DNA of 64,000 bases from contig JAFPWS010000032.1 of assembly GCA_017412705.1 (NCBI GenBank), positions 1-64,000 on the forward strand, given 5' to 3'. A program made the position numbers and the translations under genes. The notes under the pieces were generated by a model, which was given only the letters and a program-made list of their open reading frames with translations, searched no databases and was not told the origin of the DNA. This DNA is from Prevotella sp. (GTDB lineage: Bacteria > Bacteroidota > Bacteroidia > Bacteroidales > Bacteroidaceae). Shown piece after piece: positions 1 through 8,857 of the stretch (the first letter of the stretch is position 1; each line of letters opens with the position of its first letter).

Positions 1-1464
1 GCTACCCATGCTGAGCACAGCATATCCTGAGGTGGGGCCAGACCAAGAGGTTCCCTGGTTGTTGAGCGAGCCGCACTGTACCAATGCGCCTTCTGCCAAG
101 CCAACATATGTAGCCTCGCCAGTACCATCTTCACTGCTGCTGAACATCAGCTCGCCATCAACTATCAATGCCGAGCCACCGACACCCTCATAGTTGCGGG
201 CTCGCATATCGCCAGCGCAATAGAACTGACAGCCGTTATAGATACGGAGGTTGGCAGAGCTGCCGGTCTGGCCAATGCTAATCAGCGAGTGGTTGTAGTA
301 GCGGCTGTTGCCTGCACCACCGTCCATCGTAGAAGCCTTCAGTGTGCCATAGTTATAGAAGTTACCGCCATTGTTGTTGAACTTGCCAACGTTGATGGTT
401 CCCCAGTTACCACTCAGCAGGTCGCTGTCAGTACCATTGCAGAACTCAATAGAACCTTCGCCAGAAATCTGGCCACCAGCGAGCACTACAATCTGAGCCT
501 CGTTGACACTTTCCAACGTTGCGCCAGAAGAAATATTAATCGTACCACCATTGGCAACGATGATGCGTCCCTTACCACCAACGCGCTGATCTTCTGTCAG
601 GTTCCAGGTGCCTGTTACTACAACAGTACGCTCACAATTATTTGCAACACCATCTGTCAAACCTTCTGTTGCGACTACATTAATATCGCCATCCCAAGTA
701 CCGGTAATCTTAAACTTGGTGATGAAGTCGGGGTCGGCATTGTAGACAATCCATGTGGGATGGTTGGCCAATGCATAGGCTATTTGTTCCTCCCAAGAAA
801 GTGTGAAGAAATACTCTCTTTCTTGCGTCTGCTCAGCATTGTTCCAGTCAATATCGTTTACACCACCAGTACTATAGTTGATGGCATAAGTGCTATTGTC
901 ATAGTTGTCCCCTGCATTTGTTGAGTTGGGCTCAGTAGCTGTCTCCAGATAGGTTGCCACCCAGTCAGCGTCATAGGGTGCCGAGGCCTCTTCAACTTCT
1001 GGGCTTGACATGCTACGTGTAAAAGCAGGGTTCATCGGCGTGCCAAAGACAGTAGTCAGCGTATTATCAACCACGGCAACGGTCTTTGACCTGCTGTGGT
1101 TGTTGCTGTCGAAGACTGAGACATACAGCGATGTCAAGGCCGTGGGTATAGCCAGCGAATCGGTAATGACGGTTCCGTCTTGAACCTCTTTCTTCAGGTA
1201 GTAGACAGCATCGTCGTTATCAAAGGGACTCTTGTCAAAAACATAAACCGTGTAGTTCTGGCCCGTTCCAAGATTCACCGTGATGTTCGCCTCAAGCCCT
1301 TGCGACATCTTCCAATCCTGTGCAGAATCAATAGTCAAACCAAGCACGCTCTCTGCATGCTTCAAAGCAGCAGCGTCGTCATAGACGCTTTCCTTAGAAC
1401 AGCTGGCGACCCCAAGGGATAGAGCCAATACGGCCAGACCGTTCAACAAATACTTCTTCTTCAT
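1..1464 (-). CDS. Large surface lipoprotein, N-terminus only in window (LruC/DUF4842-like start)
   Basis: The frame is open from the ATG at 1464 to the window edge, so the C-terminus is missing (488 codons seen). The start MKKKYLLNGLAVLALSLG leads to a lipobox ending at Cys22, which predicts an outer-membrane lipoprotein. Residues about 28-120 (AESVLGLTIDSAQDWKM, then NITVNLGTGQNYTVYVF) resemble the N-terminus of Bacteroidales LruC/DUF4842-type lipoproteins; this is from memory of the family. From about residue 270 the protein is rich in Gly, Asn and short beta-strand repeats (GGTINISSGATLESV), which suggests a parallel beta-helix. It is transcribed away from the fimbrial-type lipoprotein at 1654. 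No enzymatic motif is visible, and an adhesin or glycan-binding role is only a guess. Confidence 0.75.
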   Translation of the reverse strand, partial: MKKKYLLNGLAVLALSLGVASCSKESVYDDAAALKHAESVLGLTIDSAQDWKMSQGLEANITVNLGTGQNYTVYVFDKSPFDNDDAVYYLKKEVQDGTVITDSLAIPTALTSLYVSVFDSNNHSRSKTVAVVDNTLTTVFGTPMNPAFTRSMSSPEVEEASAPYDADWVATYLETATEPNSTNAGDNYDNSTYAINYSTGGVNDIDWNNAEQTQEREYFFTLSWEEQIAYALANHPTWIVYNADPDFITKFKITGTWDGDINVVATEGLTDGVANNCERTVVVTGTWNLTEDQRVGGKGRIIVANGGTINISSGATLESVNEAQIVVLAGGQISGEGSIEFCNGTDSDLLSGNWGTINVGKFNNNGGNFYNYGTLKASTMDGGAGNSRYYNHSLISIGQTGSSANLRIYNGCQFYCAGDMRARNYEGVGGSALIVDGELMFSSSEDGTGEATYVGLAEGALVQCGSLNNQGTSWSGPTSGYAVLSMGS

Positions 1465-1510
1465 AGTCTTTTGAGCTCAATAATATTTATACGATTTCGA
1501 AATTCTGCTG

Positions 1511-1518
1511 CAAAGATA
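1511..1518 (-). promoter_or_regulatory. Bacteroidetes -7 box for the lipoprotein ending at 1464
   Basis: On the minus strand this reads TATCTTTG, a match to TAnnTTTG, 46 nt upstream of the start codon. No convincing -33 box is seen at the usual distance. Confidence 0.55.
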
Positions 1519-1614
1519 AGCATTATTTCTGAATTTTCATACTTTTTCCAACTTTTTTTAATGATGTACGCGAAAAAAGTTGTAGTAAAGAGAACAACGA
1601 ATCTGAAACTTTTG

Positions 1615-1622
1615 TATATTTG
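1615..1622 (+). promoter_or_regulatory. Bacteroidetes -7 box for the gene at 1654
   Basis: TATATTTG matches TAnnTTTG and lies 31 nt upstream of the ATG. The divergent promoters of the two lipoprotein genes are about 100 nt apart. Confidence 0.55.
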
Positions 1623-1653
1623 CAATCAAAACAATTAAATAAAACTTTAACAT

Positions 1654-3018
1654 ATGAAGAACATTGCATATTTCTTGACGAGTGGCCTGATGGTGATGGC
1701 ACTCGCCTCGTGTGAGAAGAACTTAGAAGTTGCAGGTGCTGCAGAAGGTAATAGCATGCTCAGCATCATCACCCGTGCAGCAGAGGGCGACGCAAAGGTC
1801 AGCTACCCTGTACTCATCTATGCCATGAACCCTGATGGCCAGTGTGTCAGGCGGCAGCAGATAAATTCCGCCGCCGACCAGCTGATGATGAAGCTGGAGC
1901 CCATGACCTATCAGATATATGCCGTGGGAGGTGCCACTGATGGCGACTACACGCTTCCGGGACAGGACGGTGCCACCGCAACATCAGAGATTACCCTGAA
2001 CGCTGAAGTCGAACACGACGACCTGATGACTGCGAATAATTCTGTCACTATCGCCGAAGACGAGGATGCCACCCTGACCCTCAGTATGTCAAGAAAAGTA
2101 ATGGAGATGGAGAGCATTGTCATCCAGAACGTCCCCACAACCATCAGCAAGGTCAGCATCACCCTGACACCCATCTACAGCGACCTGTTGCTGAACGGCA
2201 GCTACACCAGCACAACCTTCACGAAGACCATCGATCTGACAGAAGCAGCTGACGGTACGACATGGGAGCTTGCCAACCCCATCTACATGCTGCCCTCTAA
2301 CGGCAATGCCACCATCACCGTCAAGTTCGAGAAGAACAATACCGTCAACAGCTTTTCCTACACAGCCCCTGTCGCCTTGGAGGCCAACAAGCACATCCGC
2401 ATTCAGGGACAATACAACGGTAGTGGGCAGTTCAACCTCGTTGGCACCATCACAGGCGTCCAATGGGATGGCACCACCACCATCGAGTTCACCTTCAACG
2501 AAAACGGTTCCACCGGCAGCTTCGACGATTCCGGCAATGACAACCAAAACGACGACGGGATAGAAGAAGGCGCCGCACCGGCGGCTACAACTATCTACAA
2601 AGATTGCTACGTTTTCAGTACTACTGATGATGAAACAGGAGAATACAAGATTGTAAAACTCTTATACAATAACGAAGTTGACATTACTGGGACTGGCAAA
2701 ACACAAGAAGAAGTAATGACTGAAATCAATGCAGCGTTACCCACCTTTAGCATAAATGGTATTACAGGGTGGAAATTGCCTTCAGCAGAAGAAGTCGACA
2801 TCTTTAAATCATTGATTCCCAGCGCAAATTCAAATTTTGAGAATATAGACGGCGCTAAGAAGATATCAACTTCTAGTGAAGGCTATTACTATATGGATGA
2901 TGTTACTCTAAAAACTTTTTATAGGAACAGCACTTATACCCTTTTAGACCAACCTTTCACCTCTGGTCAGCACTTGCGTCCTGTAAAGACACTCAAGTTC
3001 AATAAGAACGCCCAGTAA
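1654..3018 (+). CDS. FimB/Mfa2-like fimbrial lipoprotein with a variable C-terminal domain
   Basis: 454 residues. The signal MKNIAYFLTSGLMVMALASC has its lipobox Cys at 20. Residues about 40-300 fit the FimB/Mfa2 fold: a short strand region (SYPVLIYAMNPDGQCV), a mid-region on threonine- and serine-rich beta strands, and NPIYMLPSNGNATITV followed by ANKHIRIQGQYN. Such proteins anchor or cap Bacteroidales fimbriae at the outer membrane. An Asn/Asp-rich linker (about 290-310) leads to a C-terminal domain (about 315-454) with ITGWKLPSAEEVDIF, which recalls the DUF1566/FISUMP type of lectin-like tip domain. The DNA for this last part (about 2590-3000) is clearly more AT-rich than the rest, so the domain may have been acquired. 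The family assignment is inferred from layout and is not certain. Confidence 0.6.
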   Translation: MKNIAYFLTSGLMVMALASCEKNLEVAGAAEGNSMLSIITRAAEGDAKVSYPVLIYAMNPDGQCVRRQQINSAADQLMMKLEPMTYQIYAVGGATDGDYTLPGQDGATATSEITLNAEVEHDDLMTANNSVTIAEDEDATLTLSMSRKVMEMESIVIQNVPTTISKVSITLTPIYSDLLLNGSYTSTTFTKTIDLTEAADGTTWELANPIYMLPSNGNATITVKFEKNNTVNSFSYTAPVALEANKHIRIQGQYNGSGQFNLVGTITGVQWDGTTTIEFTFNENGSTGSFDDSGNDNQNDDGIEEGAAPAATTIYKDCYVFSTTDDETGEYKIVKLLYNNEVDITGTGKTQEEVMTEINAALPTFSINGITGWKLPSAEEVDIFKSLIPSANSNFENIDGAKKISTSSEGYYYMDDVTLKTFYRNSTYTLLDQPFTSGQHLRPVKTLKFNKNAQ

Positions 3019-3208
3019 GGGAACTATGAGTTTCTCGGTAGGAAACTACCAGTTTCTCGGCATGTAACTACCAGTTTCTCGGTAGGAAACTATGAGATTG
3101 TCGGTAGGGAACTGACAGTCACTCGTAATACGAAGGGTGCTCACTCGTAATGTGAGTGCCCTTCAATCGTAATACGAAGGCCCTTCAATCGTAATACGAA
3201 GGGCCTTT
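3019..3208. repeat. 22-nt phased tandem array, locus 1
   Basis: Eight full units and one partial unit, each exactly 22 nt, start right after the stop codon at 3016-3018: 3019-3040, 3041-3062, 3063-3084, 3085-3106, 3107-3128, 3129-3150, 3151-3172, 3173-3194, then 3195 on. Units 1-4 end in TCGGTA or TCGGCA; units 5-8 end in TCGTAA. Many junctions form a hairpin with a 7-nt loop: AGTTTC-TCGGTAG-GAAACT, CTCAC-TCGTAAT-GTGAG. There are no unique spacers, so it is not a CRISPR array. Confidence 0.9.
3178..3207. terminator. Bidirectional hairpin terminator between convergent genes
   Basis: AAGGCCCTTC (3178-3187) pairs perfectly with GAAGGGCCTT (3198-3207) around a 10-nt loop. It lies between the 3' ends of the convergent genes at 1654 and 3269 and is built from the last units of the 22-nt array. 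T runs on either side are weak. Confidence 0.6.
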
Positions 3209-3268
3209 AGAAAATCAGGCCCCACGATGGTGAACGTGGAGCCTGTCTTAATATAGAGTTCTTGCAGA

Positions 3269-5488
3269 TTATTCAGCCAGCGGGTCGAACGTTCCGTTGG
3301 CACCGCCGTTGTTGTAGTCCTGCCAACCAATGGTCTGGGGCAGACCCTTGTTTGCGCTCTGTGCACCGCTGCCCAATCCAAGGAAGTAGTACTTCGGACG
3401 GAAGGTGATGTACTCCAGGTTGTGCTGTGAGTCGTAGCCGTCTCCGCGCTTGTAGCTGGTGACCAAGTTGTCGGTGTACCAAGTCTTCAAGGTTTCGAGC
3501 TGCGTGGTGAGGTCGTCCTGCGTGAAGTCAACACCAGCAGGACGCTCTACGCCGGCTTTCACCAGGGGGTCGCCGTCCCACAGGGTAGTTCCTACGCCAA
3601 ATTTGTCAGCCGTGCGGAACTCGACGCGCTCACGACGCTGGCCATTCCAGGGTGTGAAGCCCAGCCAAGTGCAGGTATTGCCACCCCAGCCCGTCAGTGT
3701 CCATGAAGCAGGCTGTCCGTCAACCTTCTCCTGACCACCGTCAAAGAGCATCCAACGGCGCATGTCGTCGAAGCGCTTGCCCTCGTAGGCGAACTCTATC
3801 TGGCGCTCGTACAGGATAGCCGACATACAGGTAGCCTGGTCGCTGGCAAGGTTAGACTGTAGGCCGTAGCTGTCCTCGGCCTTGTAGCCGGCACGTTCAC
3901 GAATCTGCTGGAGAATCTGAACAGCCTCACCCATCTGACCGGCACCACAGGCAGCCTCAGCCAGATTCAGGAGCACTTCGGTATAGCGTAGCTCGATGAG
4001 CGGAGCCTGCGAGAAGAAAGCGGTGTTGTAGGTAGCACCGTAGTTGTAGAGCGGCGAGCCGTTGACGTCGAGGTCGTCACTCTTCTTGCGAACATAGATA
4101 GCCTGCTTGCTGCCCAACAGGTTGTCAGCACCGTAGGAGTTGCCACTTTCCACGTTGCCGGCATCGTCCATGCTGGTGTACCAAACATAGTTCCACACCA
4201 CGTAGTTCTTTCCTGCATCGTACGACGGATTGTGGCTGTCGCGCTGCGTCGGGTCGCCACTGTAAGCCCAGCGGAAGCCGGGGAAGGCGAAGGTGCGGTA
4301 GAAGCGTGGGTCGCGATTCATGTAGGGAGCAGTCTCGTCGTAGAGGTACTTGCTGCGCTCCAACTTGGAATAGGTGTTGGCATAGGTCCTCGCGGTAGTG
4401 AGTGCGCCAAGGTTGGCTATCTTACCATCCTTCATGGGGAACAGGTCGACGAGTGCCAGTCCTGCACCCTTGCCGCTGCCACCGGTATTCTTCGGACGTA
4501 CGGCACCCTCCCAGGTATTGTTCTTCTGATTGTCCAGACCTTCGTCGCTCATGACGTTGTTGTGCAGGGCGACGAACACAGCCTCAGGGTTGGCATTGAC
4601 CACCAGGAACTGGCGGGCAAAGTCAGAGCCATTCACGTTGTTGCCTGATGTATAAAGACCATAGCCGCAGGCATTGATGACACTCAAGTCGGCTTTCATT
4701 TGTGTGTAGGCATTCTGCCAACGTGTTTGGTCGTTAGCGCGGTTGAACAAGGGGCTTGCCCACAGCAACAGCACACGACCCTTCAGCGCCAAAGCAGTAC
4801 CAGCGGTTACTCGACCATAGTCGGAACCTGACCACACCTTACCGGCCAGCATGGTAGCTGCACGGTCGAGATCAGCCAGAATGAACTCAATACAATCCTT
4901 AGTCGAAGAACGCGGAGTGAAAGAACTCTCCACTGGTTCGAGCACATCAGTGACGATGGGCACGCCGCCATACCACTTTACGAGGTTATAGTAGCACCAG
5001 GCACGGAAGAAGTAAACCTGACCTAACAGCAGCTGCTTGTCTTCATCGGAGATAGAGCCGCCTTGGATACCATTGATACAGTCGTTGATGTTGCGGATGC
5101 GTCCATAAACAGAGTTCTGGATATTGGCATTGGCACCGAGGAAGTAGTCGGGCACGGCATTGGTAGTACCCATGGAGGTCAGTTCAATCTCAGGGTTGAC
5201 AAAATCGCTGAAACCCGTATACTCCTCTGTCGACTTGGCTGCGATGTCAGCATTACCAATAGAAACAGAAAGGTAATTCTGACCAGTTGTCAAATCGGAA
5301 ACCTTTGGCAGACACCAGCTATAGATATCGTTGACACGGCCGTTGCAGCCACTGAGATAGTTGTATATGTCGGTAGTCGCATTGTCGTAGTTCTTTTTCT
5401 CCTCCAAGAACTTATCGCTACAAGCTGACAGGGCGAGAACAGACACGAGACCGAAACTGAAATATTTAATTGCTTTCATAACTTTCAT
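3269..5488 (-). CDS. SusD/RagB-family surface glycan-binding lipoprotein (CAZyme-less locus)
   Basis: 739 residues, long for SusD. The signal peptide has a lipobox (FSFGLVSVLALSAC, Cys23). The family pattern is clear: N-terminal DKFLEEKKNYDNATT, a TPR-like helical part (LLLGQVYFFRAWCYYNLVKWYGGVPIV), ALKGRVLLLWASPLF, and a C-terminal EVLLNLAEAACGAG plus YERQIEFAYEGKRFDDMRRW. SusD proteins cap the SusC porin and deliver oligosaccharides at the outer membrane. It lies 13 bp downstream of its SusC, surely in one operon. A second ATG in frame at 5479 gives MKAIKYF and is an equally good start. The substrate cannot be read from the sequence. Confidence 0.93.
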   Translation of the reverse strand: MKVMKAIKYFSFGLVSVLALSACSDKFLEEKKNYDNATTDIYNYLSGCNGRVNDIYSWCLPKVSDLTTGQNYLSVSIGNADIAAKSTEEYTGFSDFVNPEIELTSMGTTNAVPDYFLGANANIQNSVYGRIRNINDCINGIQGGSISDEDKQLLLGQVYFFRAWCYYNLVKWYGGVPIVTDVLEPVESSFTPRSSTKDCIEFILADLDRAATMLAGKVWSGSDYGRVTAGTALALKGRVLLLWASPLFNRANDQTRWQNAYTQMKADLSVINACGYGLYTSGNNVNGSDFARQFLVVNANPEAVFVALHNNVMSDEGLDNQKNNTWEGAVRPKNTGGSGKGAGLALVDLFPMKDGKIANLGALTTARTYANTYSKLERSKYLYDETAPYMNRDPRFYRTFAFPGFRWAYSGDPTQRDSHNPSYDAGKNYVVWNYVWYTSMDDAGNVESGNSYGADNLLGSKQAIYVRKKSDDLDVNGSPLYNYGATYNTAFFSQAPLIELRYTEVLLNLAEAACGAGQMGEAVQILQQIRERAGYKAEDSYGLQSNLASDQATCMSAILYERQIEFAYEGKRFDDMRRWMLFDGGQEKVDGQPASWTLTGWGGNTCTWLGFTPWNGQRRERVEFRTADKFGVGTTLWDGDPLVKAGVERPAGVDFTQDDLTTQLETLKTWYTDNLVTSYKRGDGYDSQHNLEYITFRPKYYFLGLGSGAQSANKGLPQTIGWQDYNNGGANGTFDPLAE

Positions 5489-5501
5489 TTTTCTATTATT
5501 A

Positions 5502-8500
5502 TTAGAAGCTCATGTTCACACCGATATCCCACTTACGCAGGCTTGGATAATTGCCGTAGGTTCCAGCCATCGGGCTTGTGAACTTGTCGGGATACGGATT
5601 GTAGAAATTAATCAGGTTCTGACCCGTAATGTTGATACGGACATTCTTGATACCAACACTCTTGAACCATTCCTTAGGAAGTGTATAAGCCAGAGTGATT
5701 CGGCTCAGACGAACACTGGCAGCGCTGATACGCCAGAAACTTGAAGCAACAGAGTTGATGCCGTAAGCCAGGTTAGGATACTGGGCGTCACGGTTCTGCT
5801 TCACAACCACGTTGCCGCTACCGTCTAAGACATCCTGATAAGAATACATGTTGTCGGGATTCCAGAACGAAGGCATGTTGTAGAACTCGAGGTTCGAGTT
5901 GGAAGGAACACTGATGGCAGCCGAAGGCAGTGTGGTATAACCACCCCAGCTGGCACCAATCTGGGCAGTCAGGGTAATACCCTTCCATTCGCCGTGCAGG
6001 TTCATGGTCATACCGTAAGGATTGGAGCGGTTGGAGAGACAAACCTGGTCATTATCCCTATCGACGATGCCGTCAGGACCATCGTAAGAATCAGTCTCTG
6101 CATTGTACGCACCACGTACATCCTTATAGATCAGCATACCTGGACGAACCTTATCCTTCGTCATACCCATGTAAGAAGTGATGTTGTACTTCTCGAAGTA
6201 CTCCTCGATATCCTGGAACGAACGGAACATGCCAATGCACTGCATACCCCAGGTGCCGATGTCTGAACGTCCTCCCTGGCGAATCTGACGATAGAGATAC
6301 TGTTCTTCCCAGTCCATCAAAAGCACTTCATTGTCGTTGAAACCGGTATTGAGGCCTACACGATACTTGAAGTCCTTGCCAATCTTGTCACGCCAAGTGA
6401 TGCCAAATTCCCAACCCCAGCTGTTCATCTCACCGAGGTTCGTAGAGGCTGACTGCGTACCCACAGTGCCAGGCACGGTCTGGGCGATGTTCATCAGCAT
6501 CTCACGGTTCTTCTCGAAGTAGTAGTCGACATTAAACGCCAGACGCTTGTTCAAGACCTGGAAGTCCAGACCGATATTGGTCTTGTATGACTTGTCCCAG
6601 TGTACATCAGGATTGACTGCCGAGTTGTTCTTATTGATGGTGATTCGGCTGCCAGAGTCGCTGTTCTCACCAAAGACCACACCACGGTTGGCATCCTGTG
6701 CATAAACCTGCATCCACTGCCAGGGAGTCAGGTTATCACGACCGGTAAGACCCCAGCTGGCACGAATCTTCAAGAAGTCAACAAACTTCAGTGCCTGGAT
6801 GTTCTGCCACCAAGGCTCCTCGCTGACAACCCAACCGGCAGAGATAGCGGGGAAGGTTCCCCAATAGTTTGCAGGAGCAAACTTGGTAGATGCATCCGAA
6901 CGGAGCAGGAACTCGAACAGATAACGGTCAGCGTAAACGTAGTTGATACGACCAATGTAAGACAGTGTACCGCTCTCCGAACGACGGAACTGGGCATCTT
7001 CCTCACTACCACTCTTTACGGAGTTGTCCTGTAAGGTAGTAAACTCATAGGGCATGGTCTTACTGGCATAGGTCAACTCACTCTCAGCTTCCGACTTCTC
7101 GATGGAGAACAGAGCGCTGATGTCGTGCTTGCCAAACTTACGCTGATACTGGGCCGTGAAGTTCATCTGGTAGTTGTCGGTACGAATCATCTGACGACTC
7201 AGAATGTCACCATTGTTGAAGTTCAGAGGGTTGAAGTTGCTGGAGTCCAGATAGTCGAAGGTGGGGTCGTCGCCGCTTGTAGGCGTATAGAGATGCTGGC
7301 CTGAACCATATCGACGGGTCATCTGATACAACGTATAACTTGAACCATACTGGTTGTTCTTGTCTGTGCTGATGCTCTTCGAGTACGAGAAGCGCAGCTT
7401 CAGGCCCTTCAATATTTTGCTCCAACCGAAGTCGTAGCTCAAGCTGGCATTGATGTTGGTGTTAGAAGTCATGGTACGGGTATAGTCACCATTGTTCTGA
7501 AGAACGATGAACGAGTAGTTCTGGTTCTGTACACGGGCACTGTTGCTGGGACCATAGGTTGGGATGTAATAGCCGTCAACCTCCTCAGGGATATAGCCCG
7601 GACGGGTCAGCATCAGGTTATAGTCCTTCTCATCACTTGTACCACCTACCTTCAGCATGGGCTTGTTCTTCTTGCCATAGTCACCGCTGACGGTCAGGTT
7701 GGCAGACAGATAGTCGGAAATCTTCACATCGATGCCGGCACGATAGTTCCAGCGGTCGTAATCGAGCTTGCCCAGGTTACCGTCCTGCTTAAAGTAGCTG
7801 ATGCCACCGAAGTAGTTGACTTTTTCCGTAGCACCGCTGACATTTACAGCATGACGCATGGTGAAACCTGTCTCCCAATACTTGTCCAACAGGTCGTAGT
7901 TCAGATTCTTCATAGCCTCCAATTCGTCAGCCTGGAAAAGGGCTGTGGTCCTGTTCAGGCTGGTATTGGTGGGGTCAGCTGCCGTTACGGCATTGTACAG
8001 ACGACCATAGTCATAAGCGCTCAGCATCTTAGGACGAGACACCTCGTTGGTAAAACCGAAGTTACCGCTATAGCTGATGCTTGGAGCACCCATCTTACCC
8101 TTCTTGGTGGTCACCAGAATGACACCGTTGGCGGCACGGGCACCATAGACGGCAGCCGAAGCGTCCTTCAGCACCGAGATGCTCTCCACCTCAGAGGGGT
8201 CGAGGTTGTTGAAGGCCTCAGCACCCAGGTTCTGATAAGTATTACCTACCTTCACATCGTTAGGATAGATATAGCCGTCGATAACGAACAGGGGCTGCTG
8301 GGCTTCAGAACCTATTTCGCCCAATGAGCCTACGTCACGAATTTGGATGCGGGCACTCTCACCAGGACGGGCATCACCGCCGCTGACTGACATACCGTTT
8401 ACCAATCCGCTCAATGAACTGGCGAGGTTACCGTTAGCAAGGTCTTGTACATCGTCCATGTCAACCGTTCCTACCGAACCGGTCAGGTGGGCTTTCTTCT

Positions 8501-8831
8501 GTGTACCGTAACCAACGACCACCACTTCTTCCAGTGTCTGCTTGTCTTCCTGCAGCGATACAGTACCACCGGCCTTGACGGTCAGGGGCATGTAGCCGAT
8601 ATAGGAAATCGTGACCTTTGAGCCGGCTGGAGCAGAGATCTTATAATTACCATCCATATCGGTGACGGTAGCGTTCTTCGTTCCAGCTACAGTTACCGTT
8701 GCACCAATCACGGGTTCGCCAAGCTCGTCGAGCACCGTACCCGTAATGGTCTGGTTCTGAGCCAGAGCCGATGCCGAGCACATCAGCATCAGACTGAGGC
8801 ATAAGGTTTTCATATACTTTTTCATAGTCAT
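5502..8831 (-). CDS. SusC/RagA-family TonB-linked outer-membrane receptor (CAZyme-less locus)
   Basis: 1109 residues. Signal peptide (MKKYMKTLCLSLMLMCSASALAQ), then the carboxypeptidase-regulatory-like domain (ITGTVLDELGEPVIGATV, about 29-105), a TonB-box region (LEEVVVVGYGTQKKAHLTG), plug domain with VESISVLKDASAAVYGARA and NGVILVTTKKGK, and a long beta barrel ending in aromatic NMSF. It imports oligosaccharides with the SusD encoded next. The start could be at 8831 (MTMKKYM) or two codons later. It follows the DUF4957/DUF5123-like lipoprotein by 26 bp, so there is probably no separate promoter. Confidence 0.95.
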   Translation of the reverse strand: MTMKKYMKTLCLSLMLMCSASALAQNQTITGTVLDELGEPVIGATVTVAGTKNATVTDMDGNYKISAPAGSKVTISYIGYMPLTVKAGGTVSLQEDKQTLEEVVVVGYGTQKKAHLTGSVGTVDMDDVQDLANGNLASSLSGLVNGMSVSGGDARPGESARIQIRDVGSLGEIGSEAQQPLFVIDGYIYPNDVKVGNTYQNLGAEAFNNLDPSEVESISVLKDASAAVYGARAANGVILVTTKKGKMGAPSISYSGNFGFTNEVSRPKMLSAYDYGRLYNAVTAADPTNTSLNRTTALFQADELEAMKNLNYDLLDKYWETGFTMRHAVNVSGATEKVNYFGGISYFKQDGNLGKLDYDRWNYRAGIDVKISDYLSANLTVSGDYGKKNKPMLKVGGTSDEKDYNLMLTRPGYIPEEVDGYYIPTYGPSNSARVQNQNYSFIVLQNNGDYTRTMTSNTNINASLSYDFGWSKILKGLKLRFSYSKSISTDKNNQYGSSYTLYQMTRRYGSGQHLYTPTSGDDPTFDYLDSSNFNPLNFNNGDILSRQMIRTDNYQMNFTAQYQRKFGKHDISALFSIEKSEAESELTYASKTMPYEFTTLQDNSVKSGSEEDAQFRRSESGTLSYIGRINYVYADRYLFEFLLRSDASTKFAPANYWGTFPAISAGWVVSEEPWWQNIQALKFVDFLKIRASWGLTGRDNLTPWQWMQVYAQDANRGVVFGENSDSGSRITINKNNSAVNPDVHWDKSYKTNIGLDFQVLNKRLAFNVDYYFEKNREMLMNIAQTVPGTVGTQSASTNLGEMNSWGWEFGITWRDKIGKDFKYRVGLNTGFNDNEVLLMDWEEQYLYRQIRQGGRSDIGTWGMQCIGMFRSFQDIEEYFEKYNITSYMGMTKDKVRPGMLIYKDVRGAYNAETDSYDGPDGIVDRDNDQVCLSNRSNPYGMTMNLHGEWKGITLTAQIGASWGGYTTLPSAAISVPSNSNLEFYNMPSFWNPDNMYSYQDVLDGSGNVVVKQNRDAQYPNLAYGINSVASSFWRISAASVRLSRITLAYTLPKEWFKSVGIKNVRINITGQNLINFYNPYPDKFTSPMAGTYGNYPSLRKWDIGVNMSF

Positions 8832-8857
8832 TTCCTTTTTTTAGTTACCTTAATATA

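Noticed and set aside
3019-3208. CRISPR array
   Set aside because: The units are contiguous and degenerate with no unique spacers of constant length between identical repeats, and no cas gene is in the window.
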